From: Pseudogemmobacter hezensis
Lineage (GTDB): Bacteria > Pseudomonadota > Alphaproteobacteria > Rhodobacterales > Rhodobacteraceae
Assembly (NCBI RefSeq): GCF_013155295.1
Contig: NZ_JABJXT010000002.1
Span: forward strand, 159,228 to 223,227
Direction: 5' to 3'
Length of the DNA stretch: 64,000 bases
The notes under the pieces were generated by a model that saw only the letters and a list, made by a program, of their open reading frames with translations, had not been told where the DNA came from and ran no database searches. Both the position numbers and the translations under genes were made by a program. Positions 8,401 to 18,094 of this stretch are shown piece after piece (within the stretch, counting starts at the first letter, position 1; every line of letters begins with the position of its first letter).

Positions 8401-8542
8401 CCTGGATCACGAATCACAAGAAAATTATGCCCATTCAGTAACTTACATACGGAAAAGATTACCCAGCCCCAGGTCATCTCGTGACGCACAAGGGGCGAGC
8501 GGAGAGCTGGTCAGGCCACGTGAAGGTGCCTGGTCTGCGCGA

Positions 8543-9460
8543 TCAGATACCAACGATCTCATCGACAATGACGCGATCCCGGCCATTGGCCTTGGCGCGG
8601 TAGAGCAGCCTATCCGCCAACTCTAAAGCGCTTTTTGCACTTCCAGGGGTAACCTTTCTCAAGACGACACCACCGCCGCTGACGGTAAGCCATTCTGCGG
8701 TAGAAGAACTTTCATGCGGAATGCGTGCCTCGGCAATGCTATAGCATATTTTTTTCATTACCGTTTCGAGATTTTCGCACTCGGGCAGCAAGATGACAAA
8801 TTCTTCGCCGCCATATCTTGCGGCGATGTCACCTGTGCGCCTGGCGAATGACTGCAGCCGGGTGGCAACGCAGCGCAACGCCTCGTCCCCGGCGCTGTGA
8901 CCATAGCGGTCATTGAATTGTTTAAAATGATCGACGTCAAAGAACCCCAGCGAAAGGCCCAACCCGGCCCGGGCAGCGTGATGGATCGCGTGATCGAGTG
9001 CCTCATCAAAGCTGCGCCGATTGGCGATGCCAGTCAGGCTGTCCAGCGCTGCCAGCGCCTGCATTTCATTGCGCTGCTGTGCAAGGCGCAAATGTGTCAT
9101 GACGCGCGCGCGCACAACCGCTGGCCGAATGGGTTTGCGGACGAAATCGGCGGCGCCCAGCAGCAAACCACGCTCTTCATCGGCAGCGTCGGACATTCCG
9201 GTGATGAAAATCACAGGCAGATTACGTGTCGCGTCATTTTCCCGGATTTTACGCAGAACTTCATAGCCATCCATCCCCGGCATCGAGACATCAAGCAAAA
9301 CCAGTTGCACCTGTTCCCGTTCGAGTGTCGCCAGGCCCGATGCACCATCGCGCGCCAGAAGAACCCGGTGATCCGATTGCAACAGCTCTGCTAGGGCGAC
9401 CCGATTCAGTCGATCATCGTCAATGACCAGAACTGTCGCGGGCCGGGGCGCGGCTATCAT
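8543..9460 (-). CDS. Response regulator with GGDEF (diguanylate cyclase) output
   Basis: 305 residues. Residues 8-125 form a REC domain: VLVIDDD with the acidic pocket near 14-16, phosphoacceptor Asp in VLLDVSMPGMDG near 57, and the FVRKPI lysine near 109. Residues 135-300 form a GGDEF domain with DSLTGIANRR, the metal site FFDVDHFKQFND and a YGGEEF active loop, so the cyclase should be competent. An RxxD product-inhibition site (RTGD) sits five residues before the active loop. The likely output is c-di-GMP made from two GTP under phosphorylation control, as in PleD/WspR-type regulators. The start codon overlaps the stop of the hybrid kinase by 4 bp, so that kinase or its Hpt domain is the likely phosphodonor. 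Confidence 0.92.
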   Translation of the reverse strand: MIAAPRPATVLVIDDDRLNRVALAELLQSDHRVLLARDGASGLATLEREQVQLVLLDVSMPGMDGYEVLRKIRENDATRNLPVIFITGMSDAADEERGLLLGAADFVRKPIRPAVVRARVMTHLRLAQQRNEMQALAALDSLTGIANRRSFDEALDHAIHHAARAGLGLSLGFFDVDHFKQFNDRYGHSAGDEALRCVATRLQSFARRTGDIAARYGGEEFVILLPECENLETVMKKICYSIAEARIPHESSSTAEWLTVSGGGVVLRKVTPGSAKSALELADRLLYRAKANGRDRVIVDEIVGI

Positions 9461-12400
9461 GTCGCGTTGTCCGACAGCATTTCGGCCAGCCTGGCAATCA
9501 CGGCACGCAGCGTCTGATTTGCACGATCCAGATCCAGATCCTCAAACTGTTCCAGCGCATCGCCCAGCATCGCTTTCAGATTTTCATCGCCGATTCCGCT
9601 GGCCAGTGCGGCCAGCTGACCACGCGCAGTGAAATCCCCGGCCTGAACCAGCGGAAGTGTCGCCGTCGCGGCCTTCCATGCAGCATCCGGGGTGATGCTG
9701 ACCCCGGTTGGGGCGCTTGCAGACACCGCCGTCATTTCAGCAGCAAGCTTCCTGAGCTGAGAAACGCATTCCTCCATCAGCTGATGGAACCGGGCTGAAG
9801 AGGCCTGAACCCCTCCCAGATCCCCCGCACGTGCGGCAGATTCAATACTGTCGGAGACCCGGAACAGGGCGTCAGCCTCAACGTAGCCAACGACACCTTT
9901 AACCCGATGCGCAAACTCTGCGATCCTTGCGATATCCGTTTCGGCATTCATCTCTGCAAACCGTTCAGCCATGTCACCGAAGTCACGCAGGAAACCATTG
10001 ATAAATCGCAAAAGCCGCTCTTGTGAGCCGCCGAAACGACGCAGCAATTTAGGCAGATTTGCGATATATTCCTCTTGTTCTGTTGGCTCTTTCGGCTGCG
10101 TGGCTGCAGGGGAAGAAAGCGGCGTCGCGGCGAGCAGCTCGCCCAGCAGGCGATATAGCTCTTGCTCGTCGACAGGCTTTGTCAGATGCGCCGACATCCC
10201 TGCCTCCAGGCTTTCGCGCTGATCTTCGGGCCGTGCCTGGGCGGTCAGGGCAATGACCGGAAGACGGGCCCATTTTTCATGGCGGCGGATCTCGCGGATC
10301 GCCTCAAGCCCGTTCATCACGGGCATATGGACATCCATCAGAACCGCATCGAAGGCCTCGGCATGCATTCTGTCGATGGCTTCCTGCCCGTTTTCTGCAG
10401 TTGAGACGATGACGCCCGCAAGCTCGAGAAACTCTCCGGCAACCTCACGGTTGAGGGCATTGTCATCCACAACCAGCACCCTGCGATTGCCAAGCAAGCG
10501 ACGAAGATCGGCGTTATCGGTGATCTTCGGCACCGGCGGCCGCTGATAGCTGTCAGCTGGCGCGACCGAAAGCACCTCCATAAAGGTGTTGAAAATCATC
10601 GAGCGGGTAACGGGCTTCAGCAAAACACCCTGCAGCCCGATACGGGTTGCCTCTGACATCACCAGCTGATGACCATATGCTGTAACCATCAGAACCGCAG
10701 GCATATTTACCAGCCGTGAATCGCCCCGGATGGTGCGGGCCAACTCCAGCCCGTCCATCCCTGGCATGCGCCAGTCGGAGAGGACGATATCGAAAGGCTC
10801 GCCGCCGAACTGGCTTTCGCGCAGCAATGACAGCGCGGCCTCACCGCCATCAACTGCGATCGAGGTCATGCCAAAGCTGTCGACGATATCCGCCAGCGCC
10901 ATGCGTGCGGTTTCGTTGTCATCCACAATCAGAACCCGCCGCTCCCTCAGCCCGGCAGAGATCTGCACAAGGGTGTTTGCGGATATTTCAGAGGCCGCAG
11001 GCTCCAGTTCGACCGTAAAGCAGAAAGTGCTGCCCGCTCCGGGGCGGCTTTCGACCCAGATCGTGCCGCCCATCATCTCGACGATCTTGCGGCTGATCGC
11101 CAGCCCAAGGCCGGTGCCGCCATATTTGCGGGCGGTATCACTGTCTGCCTGGGCAAACGGGCGGAAGAGGCCATCGATTTGTTCCTGGCTAAGCCCGATG
11201 CCGGTATCCCGCACGGTGAAGAACAGCTGATGGACGCCAGGAGGCGCCTCTGGCAGGGCGCATATCGACACGACCACATCACCCGCGCCGGTGAATTTGA
11301 TCGCATTGCTGACGAGGTTGGTCAGCACCTGGGACAGGCGCAGCGAGTCACCGCGCCAGTGCTGAGACATGCCCGGAGCGATGACGAAGGTCAGCTCAAG
11401 GCCCTTTTCCTCAGCCTTCAGTGCGGTGACGGTTGAGACGGAATCAAGCACATCCTCGAGGCGGAAAACAGAGTTTTCAAGCGCCATTCCCCCTGCCTCG
11501 ATCTTCGAGAAGTCGAGGATATCATTTATGATTCCCAAAAGAACATTGGCAGAATCGTTGATCTTGCCCAGATAGGCACGCTGCTTTGGATCCAGCTGGG
11601 TCTGCAGCGCAAGCCGCGTCATCCCGATGACCGAGTTCATCGGGGTGCGGATCTCATGGCTCATGGTGGCGAGGAAATCGCTTTTCGCACGCTCGGCCGC
11701 CTCGGCCAGATCCTTGGCCTCACGCAGGGCAATAGCCGCTTTGTGCGCGGCGGTGACGTCCAGAATGATGCCATCCCAGACCCGGCCTCTTTCAGCCATG
11801 CGCGGCGCAGAGCGAACCTGCAGCCAGGTAATCGTGTCATCGGGGCGAACCAGTTTGAACTCACATTCAAAATTGGTGCCCGTCGCTGTTGCTTTGCGAG
11901 AGGTTTCAAGGAAACGCTCACGGTCTTCGGGATGCACGGCCAGAATAAAGAGCGAAGGATCGGCGATGATCGCCTCAGCGCTGTATCCCAACAGCTTTTC
12001 GACCCCAGCACTGATGTAAGAGAAGCGCATGTCCAGATGCGCTTTGTCTGCGCCATGCAGGCCCAGCTCGGGCGTAAGGAAATCAATCCTGTAGATGGCG
12101 CCGTTGGGCAGACTGTCAGCGATTGCGGACATCTGGGCCCGGGCCGCAACCCTTTCACTGACATCCTGCACTGTGCCGGAAAGCGCAGTGATCTTTCCGC
12201 TGGCGTCATGCAGGGCACCCCCCCGGATCTCAGCGGCAAAGCTGCTGCCATCAGCCGAAATATGTTCGACATCGACCGTATAGGGCTCGCCGGTTTCCAG
12301 GCAGCGCGCGATCGCCGCGCCCAACCTGGCATAATCGGCGTCACTCATCATTTTTTTCAGGTCATCGATTGTGACAATCGCATCGCGCGGCAGGCCGTTC

Positions 12401-13617
12401 ATTTCAGCCATCATCGCCGAGAAGGTGAAAACCCCGCTTTCCAGGTTCAGCGTCCAGCTGCCGATCCGGGACAGATTTTCGGCCCGCTCCATCGCCTGCA
12501 GGTTGGCTGTCGCCAGGTTTTCGGCTGCACGGCTCTCGGCGAGACGGCCGCGCAAAATGATATCCGCCTGCTCAAGGCTTTGGCGCAACGTCTCAAATTC
12601 CTGAATGCGGGTTGGAGGGATGCGAACGGGCGCCCCCTCTCTTTCCGCATCATCCAGGGTTATCCTTGCGGATTGCTCTGCGAGACTGCGGATCGGCGTC
12701 AGCAAGCGGCGCGCCAGCGCAAAAGCCAGGACCAGGGCGACGGTAATCGTTCCCCCGGACGCCAGAATCATCGTGCGGATCGGGTGTTCCCAGCGGGCAT
12801 CAAAGGTCGTTACCGGCTCGCCTACGACAGCAACCCAGCCGGGGGTGCTGGCGATTTTCTGATAGGAAAAGACAATCGAGCGCCCTTCAATCGTAGAGGC
12901 GCGGAAGCTGCCGCTGTCTGCGCCCTGCGCGCTCAGCCGATCCCAGTCGGGCACTTTCCTGCCCAGCGCACGCTCACTGTCGACAGAGCGGGCCAGAAGC
13001 AGCCCATTGCCATCGGTAATCGCCAGAACAGAGCTTGCGTCATCTGCCGCGTATTTGCCCAGCGAGCGGATCAGCCGGGAAGGATGATCCGCCACCGCCG
13101 CGACAAAAATCGTGTTATCGGGCCCCTCTTCAGGATAGGCATAGGCAATGCGCGGTGTGTCGCCATCAAAGCGGGGCGGCAGCAGGTTCGAGACCTGCAT
13201 CTCACCCGTGCTGGCGGCCAGCATGACAAGGCTGGCAATCGCAGGCTCGCTGAAGTCCGGGCTGATGATCCCGCCCACAGCATCGCGTTTCAGAATGAAC
13301 AGCTTATAGCCACGTTCATCATCGGGGTTGGCCAGGAAGGTGACGCCAGGCTGATCCGTCGTCACCTCACCATCCAGGTCGCTGCGAATGGCATGCAACA
13401 GATGGCCGGTGACATCGATCTCACTTTGGGTGGTGCTGGCCAGGATATGGGCTGTTTCCAGCAGGCGCTGCTCTGACAGGTCGCGGAACGACTGGCCCGC
13501 GTTCAGCAAGGCCATTGCGACGATGCCAAGGGTTGGCAGCAGCGCGACCATAAGAATGGCTACAATCGACATCCGCAAAGTCGGATATCTTATCCAGTGG
13601 GGCAACAACGACTTCAT
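9457..13617 (-). CDS. Membrane hybrid histidine kinase (Cache-HAMP-PAS-PAS-HK-REC-REC-Hpt)
   Basis: 1386 residues. Order: transmembrane segment about 14-36; periplasmic Cache-like sensor about 40-280; second transmembrane segment about 284-303; HAMP to about 355; PAS about 390-500; PAS/PAC about 520-640 (FSYISAGVEKLLGYSAEAII); HisKA with MSHEIRTPMNSVIG near 650; HATPase with GTGLGLAIS; first REC near 905 (VLIVDDN, DWRMPGMDG); second REC near 1055 (VLVVDDN, DVHMPVMNG); Hpt near 1195-1290 with the phosphorylatable His in EFAHRVKG. This is a complete His-Asp-His phosphorelay in one chain. The start has AGGA six bases upstream. The gene is coupled by a 4-bp overlap to the GGDEF regulator. The ligand cannot be read from the sequence; Cache domains usually bind small metabolites. 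Confidence 0.93.
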   Translation of the reverse strand: MKSLLPHWIRYPTLRMSIVAILMVALLPTLGIVAMALLNAGQSFRDLSEQRLLETAHILASTTQSEIDVTGHLLHAIRSDLDGEVTTDQPGVTFLANPDDERGYKLFILKRDAVGGIISPDFSEPAIASLVMLAASTGEMQVSNLLPPRFDGDTPRIAYAYPEEGPDNTIFVAAVADHPSRLIRSLGKYAADDASSVLAITDGNGLLLARSVDSERALGRKVPDWDRLSAQGADSGSFRASTIEGRSIVFSYQKIASTPGWVAVVGEPVTTFDARWEHPIRTMILASGGTITVALVLAFALARRLLTPIRSLAEQSARITLDDAEREGAPVRIPPTRIQEFETLRQSLEQADIILRGRLAESRAAENLATANLQAMERAENLSRIGSWTLNLESGVFTFSAMMAEMNGLPRDAIVTIDDLKKMMSDADYARLGAAIARCLETGEPYTVDVEHISADGSSFAAEIRGGALHDASGKITALSGTVQDVSERVAARAQMSAIADSLPNGAIYRIDFLTPELGLHGADKAHLDMRFSYISAGVEKLLGYSAEAIIADPSLFILAVHPEDRERFLETSRKATATGTNFECEFKLVRPDDTITWLQVRSAPRMAERGRVWDGIILDVTAAHKAAIALREAKDLAEAAERAKSDFLATMSHEIRTPMNSVIGMTRLALQTQLDPKQRAYLGKINDSANVLLGIINDILDFSKIEAGGMALENSVFRLEDVLDSVSTVTALKAEEKGLELTFVIAPGMSQHWRGDSLRLSQVLTNLVSNAIKFTGAGDVVVSICALPEAPPGVHQLFFTVRDTGIGLSQEQIDGLFRPFAQADSDTARKYGGTGLGLAISRKIVEMMGGTIWVESRPGAGSTFCFTVELEPAASEISANTLVQISAGLRERRVLIVDDNETARMALADIVDSFGMTSIAVDGGEAALSLLRESQFGGEPFDIVLSDWRMPGMDGLELARTIRGDSRLVNMPAVLMVTAYGHQLVMSEATRIGLQGVLLKPVTRSMIFNTFMEVLSVAPADSYQRPPVPKITDNADLRRLLGNRRVLVVDDNALNREVAGEFLELAGVIVSTAENGQEAIDRMHAEAFDAVLMDVHMPVMNGLEAIREIRRHEKWARLPVIALTAQARPEDQRESLEAGMSAHLTKPVDEQELYRLLGELLAATPLSSPAATQPKEPTEQEEYIANLPKLLRRFGGSQERLLRFINGFLRDFGDMAERFAEMNAETDIARIAEFAHRVKGVVGYVEADALFRVSDSIESAARAGDLGGVQASSARFHQLMEECVSQLRKLAAEMTAVSASAPTGVSITPDAAWKAATATLPLVQAGDFTARGQLAALASGIGDENLKAMLGDALEQFEDLDLDRANQTLRAVIARLAEMLSDNAT

Positions 13618-13823
13618 GACAATCCTGGTCCGGGCAGCACAGCTTCAGACTATACTGACCTTATGATACAACCCTTTCTGATATGTGAAGCCGTTAAAAC
13701 AACTTCTGCGACATTCCCGGCCCCTGTCGTCGCATTTCAGGGCCGGAAATACCGGAGTCGCCACCCGAAAGAGCCCCGAAAGACCCTGGCCTGCACCTCA
13801 GGCACCGCCATCGCGCCGAGAGG

Positions 13824-14807
13824 TCAGCCCGGCCCTTGCCGCTTTGTCCCGGCCGCGATGACGCAGAGCAGCTCGAACAGCATGGTTGCGCCGGTCAGCG
13901 CGGTAAGCCCGCCGAGGTCAAAAGGCGGCGAGACCTCGACCACATCGGCGCCCAGGATGTTCAGACCGGCCAGGCCGCGCACCATCGCCATTGCCTCACG
14001 CGTGGTAAAGCCGCCGATCTCGGGCGTGCCGGTTCCGGGGGCCATCGAGGGGTCAATCGCGTCGATATCGAATGTAACATAGCAGGGGCTGTCGCCGATG
14101 ATACGATGCACCTCGGCGATGACGCCTTGCGGGCCCAGCTCCACAGCCTCTTCGATATAGATGATGCGGATGCCCTGGTCTTTGGCCCATTGATGCTCAT
14201 CGCTGGCATAGACAGAGCCGCGGATGCCGATCTGCACGATCCGCGTCGGATCCAGCACCCCCTCTTCGATGGCGCGGCGAAAGGGCGTGCCATGGGTAAA
14301 GCGATTGTCGCCGAAATAAGTGTCATTGGTGTCGGAATGGGCGTCGAATTGCACAAGACCCAGCTGTTGGGCCCTTTCCCGGCCGTGATGCGCATGGATC
14401 GCCCGCAGCACCGGCAGCGTCGTCAGGTGATCGCCGCCGACCGACAGCGGCAGCGCACCGGCGGCGCAAATCGCGGCGATCCCTGCCTCGATCTGGCGCA
14501 GCGCCTCGGGCAGGTTGATCGGCTGCACCTCAATATCGCCAAGATCCGCGACCGAGATCAGCTCATAGGGGATAACGCCCGAGACGTGATGACCGCGCCG
14601 CATCAGGCTGGACTGATTGCGCACCTCACGCGGGCCGTGGCGGGCCCCGGCGCGATTGGTGGTGCCGCCATCCCAGGGGATGCCGACCAGCGCCACATCA
14701 AGGCCTTCGGGGCTGTCGACCGCAGGCAGCCGCATAAAGGTGGTCCGCCCGGCAAAGCGCGGCACACGCGAGGCATCGACGGGTTCATGCAGAGTATTGC
14801 GCATCAT
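13824..14807 (-). CDS. speB: Ureohydrolase (agmatinase / guanidinobutyrase family)
   Basis: 327 residues from the ATG at 14807, which follows AAAGG; a GTG two codons upstream is possible. The binuclear manganese ligands of the arginase superfamily are present: GGDH near 123, DAHSDTNDTYFGDN near 150, and DIDAIDPSMAPGTGTPE near 228. Family members split agmatine or another guanidino compound into urea and the amine. The THGTPFRRAIEEG segment occurs in both agmatinases and guanidinobutyrases, so the symbol is tentative and the substrate unresolved. A GNAT gene ends 49 bp upstream on the same strand and the two may be co-transcribed. Confidence 0.85.
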   Translation of the reverse strand: MMRNTLHEPVDASRVPRFAGRTTFMRLPAVDSPEGLDVALVGIPWDGGTTNRAGARHGPREVRNQSSLMRRGHHVSGVIPYELISVADLGDIEVQPINLPEALRQIEAGIAAICAAGALPLSVGGDHLTTLPVLRAIHAHHGRERAQQLGLVQFDAHSDTNDTYFGDNRFTHGTPFRRAIEEGVLDPTRIVQIGIRGSVYASDEHQWAKDQGIRIIYIEEAVELGPQGVIAEVHRIIGDSPCYVTFDIDAIDPSMAPGTGTPEIGGFTTREAMAMVRGLAGLNILGADVVEVSPPFDLGGLTALTGATMLFELLCVIAAGTKRQGPG

Positions 14808-14856
14808 GATCACCTTTGCAGACGGTCACCCGGACAGGGTGATCACCCGAAAGGCA

Positions 14857-15324
14857 TCACAGGGCGCGGGTCATGTAAAGCGAGTTCGGGTCAAGACTAT
14901 AGCTGCCAAAGGGGCCGCATTCGGTAAAGCCCGCCTTGGTGTAAAGGCCGGTCGCGGCCGCAAAGCCCTTCTCACGCCCGGTTTCCAGCGACAGCTGACG
15001 ATGGCCTGCAGCCTGGGCCTCGGCGATCAGATGCGCCAGCAGGATTGTTGAAAGGCCACGGCCCCGCGCCTCACTCAGCACATGCATGGATTTGATCTCG
15101 GCAAGCTCAGGGCTGATCGCCTTCAGCGCCCCCATCGCAATCGGCTGGCCCGCCTCGCGGATCACGAAAAGCCGCACATCGGCGGCGGCCAGCGCAGAGG
15201 GGTCCATCATATAGATGCTTTCGGGCGGGGTCTCGGCATGCATCGCGGCGCTATGGCGGGCAAACAGCAGTTCGAGGTCTTTCGAAAGCGGGCTTTCTTC
15301 GGTGATGATCACGGCAGAGGACAT
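14857..15324 (-). CDS. GNAT family N-acetyltransferase
   Basis: 155 residues from the ATG at 15324. The acetyl-CoA binding motif A lies in ELAEIKSMHVLSEARGRGLS (R-G-x-G-type loop), followed by ILLAHLIAEAQAAGHRQLSL and a C-terminal YTKAGFTECGPFGSYSLDPNS typical of the PhnO/ElaA-like GNAT subgroup. The acceptor is unknown; adjacency to the ureohydrolase gene makes a polyamine or amine plausible but unproven. The gene diverges from tolQ across a 326-bp region. Confidence 0.85.
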   Translation of the reverse strand: MSSAVIITEESPLSKDLELLFARHSAAMHAETPPESIYMMDPSALAAADVRLFVIREAGQPIAMGALKAISPELAEIKSMHVLSEARGRGLSTILLAHLIAEAQAAGHRQLSLETGREKGFAAATGLYTKAGFTECGPFGSYSLDPNSLYMTRAL

Positions 15325-15568
15325 CGGGCACCTGATTATTGACCGGATATGCCTACGCCGCCTTGCTGCGGGGTCAAGGGCTGCCCCGTTACAGGTGCCC
15401 CACAAATGGGCACCAGACGGCGGAATGCCTGTTTTTGCGGCAGACACACCAGGCCGCTGCGACCGCCGGATCGGCACCAGACAGCCCCGGCAGAAGTGGC
15501 CCATCCGCCGCCCTCACGCATAGTTTGGCGAAATCACGGCAAATCCAGGCCCATCTCGCCAAGATGTG

Positions 15569-15598
15569 TTGGCAATCCCCTTGTATCGCTGTTAGAAT
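15569..15598 (+). promoter_or_regulatory. Candidate promoter of the tol operon
   Basis: TTGGCA (15569-15574) and TAGAAT (15593-15598) are separated by 18 bp and lie about 50 bp before the tolQ start. An inverted repeat GTTAGA-N6-TCTAAC (15591-15608) covers the -10 element and could be an operator. The rest of the 326-bp intergenic stretch 15325-15650 shows no gene. Confidence 0.45.
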
Positions 15599-15650
15599 CA
15601 TATCTAACGACCGGCGAACACTGACCGGCGACTTGAAACGAGCAGGCGTA

Positions 15651-16346
15651 ATGAACACCGATACCCTCGCTATGGCGCAGCAGATCGACTTCTCGCTGCT
15701 GGCCCTCTTTGCCCGTGCGACCTTTACGGTCAAGCTGGTGATGATCCTGTTGATCGTCATGTCCTTCTGGTCATGGGCGATCATCATCCAAAAACACATC
15801 CTCTTCCGCAAATCGCGGGCCGAGGCCGCCGCTTTCGATCAGGCCTTCTGGTCGGGTGAGCCGCTGGACGAGCTCTATGAGCGTATCGGCGCAGAGCCTC
15901 AGGGCGCATCCGAGCGCGTCTTTGCCGCCGGCATGCTGGAATGGCGTCGCAGCCACAAGCAGGACGGCGCGCTGATCACCGGCGCCCAGGCCCGGATCGA
16001 CCGCGTGATGGATGTAGCCATCTCCAGCGAAAGCGAAAAGCTGAACAAGGGCCTTTCCTTCCTGGCGACCACCGGCTCGACCGCGCCTTTCATCGGGCTG
16101 TTCGGCACGATCTGGGGGATCAAACACTCCTTCGAGGAAATTGCGATCTCGCAAAACACCTCGCTGGCGGTTGTGGCCCCGGGTATCGCCGAGGCGCTGC
16201 TGGCCACCGGCATCGGTCTGATCGCCGCTATTCCGGCCGTGGTGTTCTACAACAAGCTGAACGCCGACAGCGAGCATATCCAGGGCAACTGGGAAAGCTT
16301 TGCCGACGAATTCGCGACCATCCTGTCGCGCCAGCTGGATCAGTAA
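15651..16346 (+). CDS. tolQ: Tol-Pal system proton channel subunit TolQ
   Basis: 231 residues from the ATG at 15651. A longer upstream open frame was rejected because homology begins here. MotA/TolQ/ExbB architecture: a first membrane segment near 22-42 (VKLVMILLIVMSFWSWAIII), a cytoplasmic loop, and the conserved GLFGTIWGIKHSF followed by GIAEALLATGIGLIAAIPAVVFYN near 140-205. TolQ and TolR form the inner-membrane motor that uses the proton gradient to energise TolA and pull Pal during outer-membrane constriction at division. It is the first gene of tolQ-tolR-tolA-orf-tolB-pal-cpoB. The ybgC gene that often precedes tolQ is absent here. Confidence 0.96.
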   Translation: MNTDTLAMAQQIDFSLLALFARATFTVKLVMILLIVMSFWSWAIIIQKHILFRKSRAEAAAFDQAFWSGEPLDELYERIGAEPQGASERVFAAGMLEWRRSHKQDGALITGAQARIDRVMDVAISSESEKLNKGLSFLATTGSTAPFIGLFGTIWGIKHSFEEIAISQNTSLAVVAPGIAEALLATGIGLIAAIPAVVFYNKLNADSEHIQGNWESFADEFATILSRQLDQ

Positions 16347-16349
16347 ATC

Positions 16350-16835
<486 letters not shown>

Positions 16836-16849
16836 GGCGGACCCCGGGC

Positions 16850-18094
16850 ATGGAAGGGCGGTTCAAAACAGGCACCATCCTTTCGGGGGCAGGCCATGCT
16901 GGCCTGATCCTCTGGGTGATGATTGGCGACTGGTTCTTCTCGCCCTCGCCACCGCCTGATGAAATCACCATGACCGTCTCGACCATGACGGCGGGCGAGT
17001 TTGACGCGATGGTGGCGGCAGCCCCCCAGGCCTCGGATACGCCCTCAGACGCGCCGGACGCCATCGCCGCGCCCGACCCGGTCGAGCCAGGGCTGAATGA
17101 ACCTGTCGCAGAGCCCACGCCGCAGCCCGATCCGGCGCCGCAGCCCGAGCCTGTCGCGCCGCCGCCCGAACCCGAGCCAGAGCCACAGCCGACCCCGGAT
17201 CCGCAGCCTGCCCCCCAGGACACCGCCCCGCCCGAGGCTGTTTTTGCCCCGGAAGAGCAGTCGATCCCGACGATGAGCACCTCGGTGCGGCCAAAGCCGC
17301 GCCCGGCGAATATCGTCGCGCCGAACCCGACGCCTGCCAGCGAGAGTGCCGAAACAGCCGAGACGCCGCAGGAAACCGTCGCGCCCACGCCAGAGCCGAC
17401 GCCCGAGCCGCCGCGCGAGGAACAGACCGCCACCGCTCCGCAGGAGACGGGCGATGTCCTGCGCACCGAAGCGACCGAGGACACCCAGGAATCGCTGGGC
17501 ATGCAGACCTCGCCGCGCCCGAAACCGCGCCCCAATCGCCCTGCCCCCACGCAAACGCCGCCCGCCGAGACGCAGGATCAGCGTGACGCCCGCATCGCCG
17601 CCGAGGTCGCCGCCGAAGACCGCGCCCAGCAGGACCGCGAGAACGCCGCCCGCATCGCCCGCGAACGCGCCGAGCGTGAGGCCGAAGCCGCCGCCATCGC
17701 CGCAGCCGCAGCTGCCGCCAGCCAATCCTCGGGCCCGTCAGGCACCGGAGGCCAGGGCCAGGCCGCCAGCGGCCCGCCGCTGAATGCCAGCGAGACCGGC
17801 AATATCGCTGCAGCTATTGGCTCGAAGTGGAATGTTGGCACTATGGGCACTGGTGCCATGAGCACCCTGATCGTGGTGCGCGTCACCTTTGACCAAAGCG
17901 GCAGGCCGACCGATATGAAGCTGATCGAGTCCTCAGGCCCGAGCCAGAATGACATTGACGTGGCTTTCCGCACTGCCCGCAGTGCAATTGCCCGCGCCTA
18001 TCAGGAAGGCGGTATCCCTCTGCCCGCTGACAAATATCAGACCTGGAAAGTGTTGGACTTCGTCTTCGATGCCAATGGTATGAGGCTGCGCTGA
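16850..18094 (+). CDS. tolA: TolA / TonB-like energy-transducing protein
   Basis: 414 residues. A single N-terminal membrane anchor spans about 9-28. A long low-complexity periplasmic domain rich in Pro, Glu and Ala follows (about 60-210), then an Ala/Glu/Arg helical stretch (about 250-290). The C-terminal domain has the TolA-III/TonB pattern TLIVVRVTFDQSGRPTDMKL with SSGPS. TolA spans the periplasm and links the TolQR motor to TolB/Pal. Proline-rich spacers replacing the E. coli lysine/alanine helix are common in alphaproteobacteria. Its TGA overlaps the next ATG by one base. Confidence 0.92.
   Translation: MEGRFKTGTILSGAGHAGLILWVMIGDWFFSPSPPPDEITMTVSTMTAGEFDAMVAAAPQASDTPSDAPDAIAAPDPVEPGLNEPVAEPTPQPDPAPQPEPVAPPPEPEPEPQPTPDPQPAPQDTAPPEAVFAPEEQSIPTMSTSVRPKPRPANIVAPNPTPASESAETAETPQETVAPTPEPTPEPPREEQTATAPQETGDVLRTEATEDTQESLGMQTSPRPKPRPNRPAPTQTPPAETQDQRDARIAAEVAAEDRAQQDRENAARIARERAEREAEAAAIAAAAAAASQSSGPSGTGGQGQAASGPPLNASETGNIAAAIGSKWNVGTMGTGAMSTLIVVRVTFDQSGRPTDMKLIESSGPSQNDIDVAFRTARSAIARAYQEGGIPLPADKYQTWKVLDFVFDANGMRLR

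Noticed and set aside
11656-13476. 606-residue plus-strand frame over the hybrid kinase
   Set aside because: Shadow frame; the opposite strand encodes a complete multidomain kinase.
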